In this document: piece by piece, positions 62,161-64,000 of the stretch
How the letters are laid out: each line of letters starts with the position of its first letter
How positions within the stretch are numbered: position 1 is the first letter of the stretch
Assembly (NCBI RefSeq): GCF_013085345.1
Contig: NZ_JABFAJ010000005.1
Span: 41,358 to 105,357, forward strand
Origin: Isoptericola sediminis
Lineage (GTDB): Bacteria > Actinomycetota > Actinomycetes > Actinomycetales > Cellulomonadaceae
DNA length: 64,000 nucleotides
Direction of reading: 5' to 3'
Program-made: the position numbers and the translations under genes
The notes under the pieces: generated by a model
The model's input: the letters and a program-made list of their open reading frames with translations, nothing else
What the model was told of the DNA's origin: nothing
Databases searched by the model: none

Positions 62161-62562
62161 TCAGTCACCATCAAGCATCTTTTCGACTGCCGCCTTGATT
62201 GCTTCCAACGCCCTATCATCCACTGTGAGTGGCGCTGCGAGCGTTTCGACCCAGTGCCGCATTTCGGCCTCGGTTAGGTCTCGCCAACGCGGATGCATAG
62301 CAGCTCTGTGTGCAATGATCCGCCAGCGATGCTGGTGCTGCGAGAGTCGATACCAGTCAGCCTGTTTCTGCGCTCGTCCTGGCGTTGAGCTCGAACGCAA
62401 TCCCGAGATCAGACCTTCGCGAAGGCGATTCAGTGCCGACGCATAGACCGGACTCCCGTTGAGCACGTCCGTGTCATCGGAGAGCTCAAATTTGAGCTCC
62501 ATACCGGCACGGAGCAGCATCTCCACCTGGGCAAAGTTGTCGAACTCGACCAGTTCTGACAT
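62161..62562 (-). CDS. Candidate immunity protein, coupled to the right-hand RHS toxin
   Basis: The 133-aa protein has no signal peptide or membrane helix and no family I know. It is amphipathic and largely helical (QVEMLLRAGMELKFELSD, RWRDLTEAEMRHWVETL). ATG 62562 shares one base with the toxin stop (TGATG), so translation is tightly coupled, the classic toxin-immunity arrangement. It is AT-richer than the chromosome average. Confidence 0.7.
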   Translation of the reverse strand: MSELVEFDNFAQVEMLLRAGMELKFELSDDTDVLNGSPVYASALNRLREGLISGLRSSSTPGRAQKQADWYRLSQHQHRWRIIAHRAAMHPRWRDLTEAEMRHWVETLAAPLTVDDRALEAIKAAVEKMLDGD

Positions 62563-64000
62563 CAGAAGGGGTTCTTTCCGTGGAAGAGAACATTCCCCGC
62601 CGGGATCTTCAACGAGCCTCTCGTAATCAGCTCATTTGGCTGAGATCCCGGCCCAAGCTCGACACCTTCAGGCATTCGGAAGGCGAACATGTAGTCAGCC
62701 TTTCCTGCATACATCGGGTTACGAATGAAGATGTTCTGCTCGATCTCTGCCGGGCTTCCAATTTCCTGGGTCACATGGACCTTTCCGGCGGAGTTGGCGC
62801 CAATCCTGAGACTGCCGTCATCGGCCAAAATCCCACTGTGCCCTCCCTCACTCGTGTAATGGAAGTAGACATTGTCATCGAGATTATCGACAACGTTCCC
62901 GACGTCATGAGTCGCCGCATTATTGCAGTTGTGCACGAGGACCGGCGTGGCCCCCGCCAGCACATAGTACGTGTGGTCTATGTCTACCGTAAGGTTGTAG
63001 ACGGCTGCACGCTCGTGGCGCACGTCAACGGATGCGACCTGGACCCAGGTGCCGGCTGCGGTCTGGAGCCAGGACCCGGCCTTGAGGTCGATGGCGTCGA
63101 CCCACTCCTGCAGGTCGGGAGCCCAGAATGGATGCTCGTCGGTTGCGACGATCTCTTGGGACTCACCGTCCGTGTCGTTGACGGTGATCGTGACCAGGGT
63201 CTTGGCGCCCTCACCGCGGATCAAGCGCGTGACTTCCCGGCCCTCGGTCGTCTCACCTGTCTTCTCGTCAGCCGCCAGGACTACGTCGCCGAGTTCGACG
63301 TCCTCGATCGCTTTCCAGGTACCGTCCGCGAGGAGGACGAGGGTTCCCGGGGCGAAACTGTTGCAACTAGGGGCGTCTGGGACCTTCTTCAGCGCCTTGA
63401 TGGCCAGCAAGGCCGCCTTGCCACCGCCCTTGCTGACGAGCGTCTCCAGCACGATCGCCGACAGGCGCCCCAACGCGTAGGCGGTACGTCCGGAGTTGAA
63501 CAGTTCCTCGAGATTCTTGAACTCGCTGACGAGACCATCGAGGGCCGTCAGCGGGTTGAGCCCGGAGAACAGTTGCTTGTTGAAATCGAAGAAGTTCCCG
63601 CAGTCTCCTCGCCAGGCACTACCGTTCAGGCACTCGGTCAGATAGTTCCACTGGGTCTTGGCCAGCTCGACCATGCCGTCGACAACCTCGGCGCCGTAGT
63701 CGGCCGCACCCTCGGCGAACTCCTTGACGAAATTGTCGTCGGCGTCATCGTCGGTGGAGTCATCGACGGGCGGGACCTTCACGGTCCACCCGTAGCCGGT
63801 CCTGTCCCGCGCGACCTGACGACCCGCGAGAGGGCTGCTCGAGTTGTGCGGAACATACGCACCGTCCAGCAACGGCGGGAGCACCAGCATCCCGGACGCG
63901 TCCGCGAAGGTCACGGGGTTGTTGTTGGCGTAGGCGTAGCCGTGCCACTGCTCCGGATCGGCCAGGTTCATCACCGGATCCACCGAGATGAACCGGCCCA
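62562..64000 (-). CDS. RHS toxin C-terminal part: RHS core end, Hint domain, candidate ADP-ribosyltransferase-like toxin (5' end outside window)
   Basis: The frame enters from the right edge in the RHS core (GRFISVDPVMNLADPEQWHGYAY). It includes a spacer (DNFVKEFAEGAADYG), an intact Hint domain (catalytic Cys in PSCNSFAPGTLVLLADG, codon 63363-63365; ends VLVHNC) and a 122-residue tail. The tail reads VYFHYTSEGGHSGILADD, NIFIRNPMYAGKADYMFAFRMP and ITRGSLKIPAGNVLFHGKNPF. The His-Tyr-Thr-Ser opening and Gly-Ile spacing recall the ART-HYD1 type of ADP-ribosyltransferase toxin; this is my inference. Hint would release the tail. Confidence 0.8.
   Translation of the reverse strand, partial: GRFISVDPVMNLADPEQWHGYAYANNNPVTFADASGMLVLPPLLDGAYVPHNSSSPLAGRQVARDRTGYGWTVKVPPVDDSTDDDADDNFVKEFAEGAADYGAEVVDGMVELAKTQWNYLTECLNGSAWRGDCGNFFDFNKQLFSGLNPLTALDGLVSEFKNLEELFNSGRTAYALGRLSAIVLETLVSKGGGKAALLAIKALKKVPDAPSCNSFAPGTLVLLADGTWKAIEDVELGDVVLAADEKTGETTEGREVTRLIRGEGAKTLVTITVNDTDGESQEIVATDEHPFWAPDLQEWVDAIDLKAGSWLQTAAGTWVQVASVDVRHERAAVYNLTVDIDHTYYVLAGATPVLVHNCNNAATHDVGNVVDNLDDNVYFHYTSEGGHSGILADDGSLRIGANSAGKVHVTQEIGSPAEIEQNIFIRNPMYAGKADYMFAFRMPEGVELGPGSQPNELITRGSLKIPAGNVLFHGKNPF

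Overview
The window is very GC-rich with GTG starts common, short intergenic gaps and many 4-bp start/stop overlaps. The gene content (bS22, DisA next to RadA, RamB-like regulator, GTP-type PEP carboxykinase, a Mycobacterium-like leucine-catabolism cluster, an actinomycete integrative-element remnant) points to an actinobacterium. A Micrococcales member such as Cellulosimicrobium, Isoptericola or Cellulomonas is my guess; I have no database support for the genus.

1-15 kb, housekeeping: HAD hydrolase tail, ribosomal protein bS22, AcuC-type deacetylase, TrkH/TrkA potassium uptake, a small P-loop kinase, an ABC-2 exporter with two ATPases and a candidate TetR operator, then proC. A DNA-integrity group follows: radA, disA and mutY, plus an ArgA-like acetyltransferase. 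15-21.7 kb: a SorC-type regulator faces glpD-glpF-glpK (glycerol use) across a perfect palindrome. 21.7-34.4 kb: CNNM/CorC transporter, RamB-like regulator facing pckG, Na+/H+ antiporter, a proline-racemase-family protein lacking the usual catalytic cysteines, oxidoreductases, a MerR/SDR pair, tRNA methyltransferase, AIM24, ThuA-like protein, thymidine kinase.

34.4-45.1 kb is one tight minus-strand operon for leucine and branched-chain acid breakdown: bkdABC (E1a, E1b, E2), methylcrotonyl-CoA carboxylase beta and alpha, acyl-CoA dehydrogenase, MaoC hydratase and CitE-like lyase. An Lrp/AsnC regulator lies divergently upstream. 45-53.5 kb: drug exporter, sugar and nucleoside-type kinases, luciferase-like oxidoreductase, KAS III, GAP membrane protein, AGE epimerase. 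53.5-56.7 kb: an LldR-like GntR regulator with its operator and lutABC (L-lactate oxidation).

56.6-64 kb is the accessory region and the most interesting part. The unit [lutC (+), immunity gene (-), RHS C-terminal toxin module (-)] occurs twice in tandem. The left toxin module is an orphan: 5'-truncated inside the RHS core, preceded by an in-frame stop, and with its Hint Cys replaced by Gly. The right module runs off the window edge and is probably the tail of a full-length RHS toxin. Their RHS/Hint parts are homologous, but their terminal toxins differ: a candidate EVNH...DH nuclease on the left and a candidate ADP-ribosyltransferase-like domain on the right. Each is followed by its own small unrelated gene. 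The two lutC copies are about 88% identical over the first 426 bp, then identical over 227 bp. Between lutC copy 2 and the right immunity gene lies a decayed integrative element: frameshifted replication initiator, excisionase, frameshifted tyrosine integrase. I read this as a toxin-swapping locus in which lutC and the RHS core act as recombination arms.
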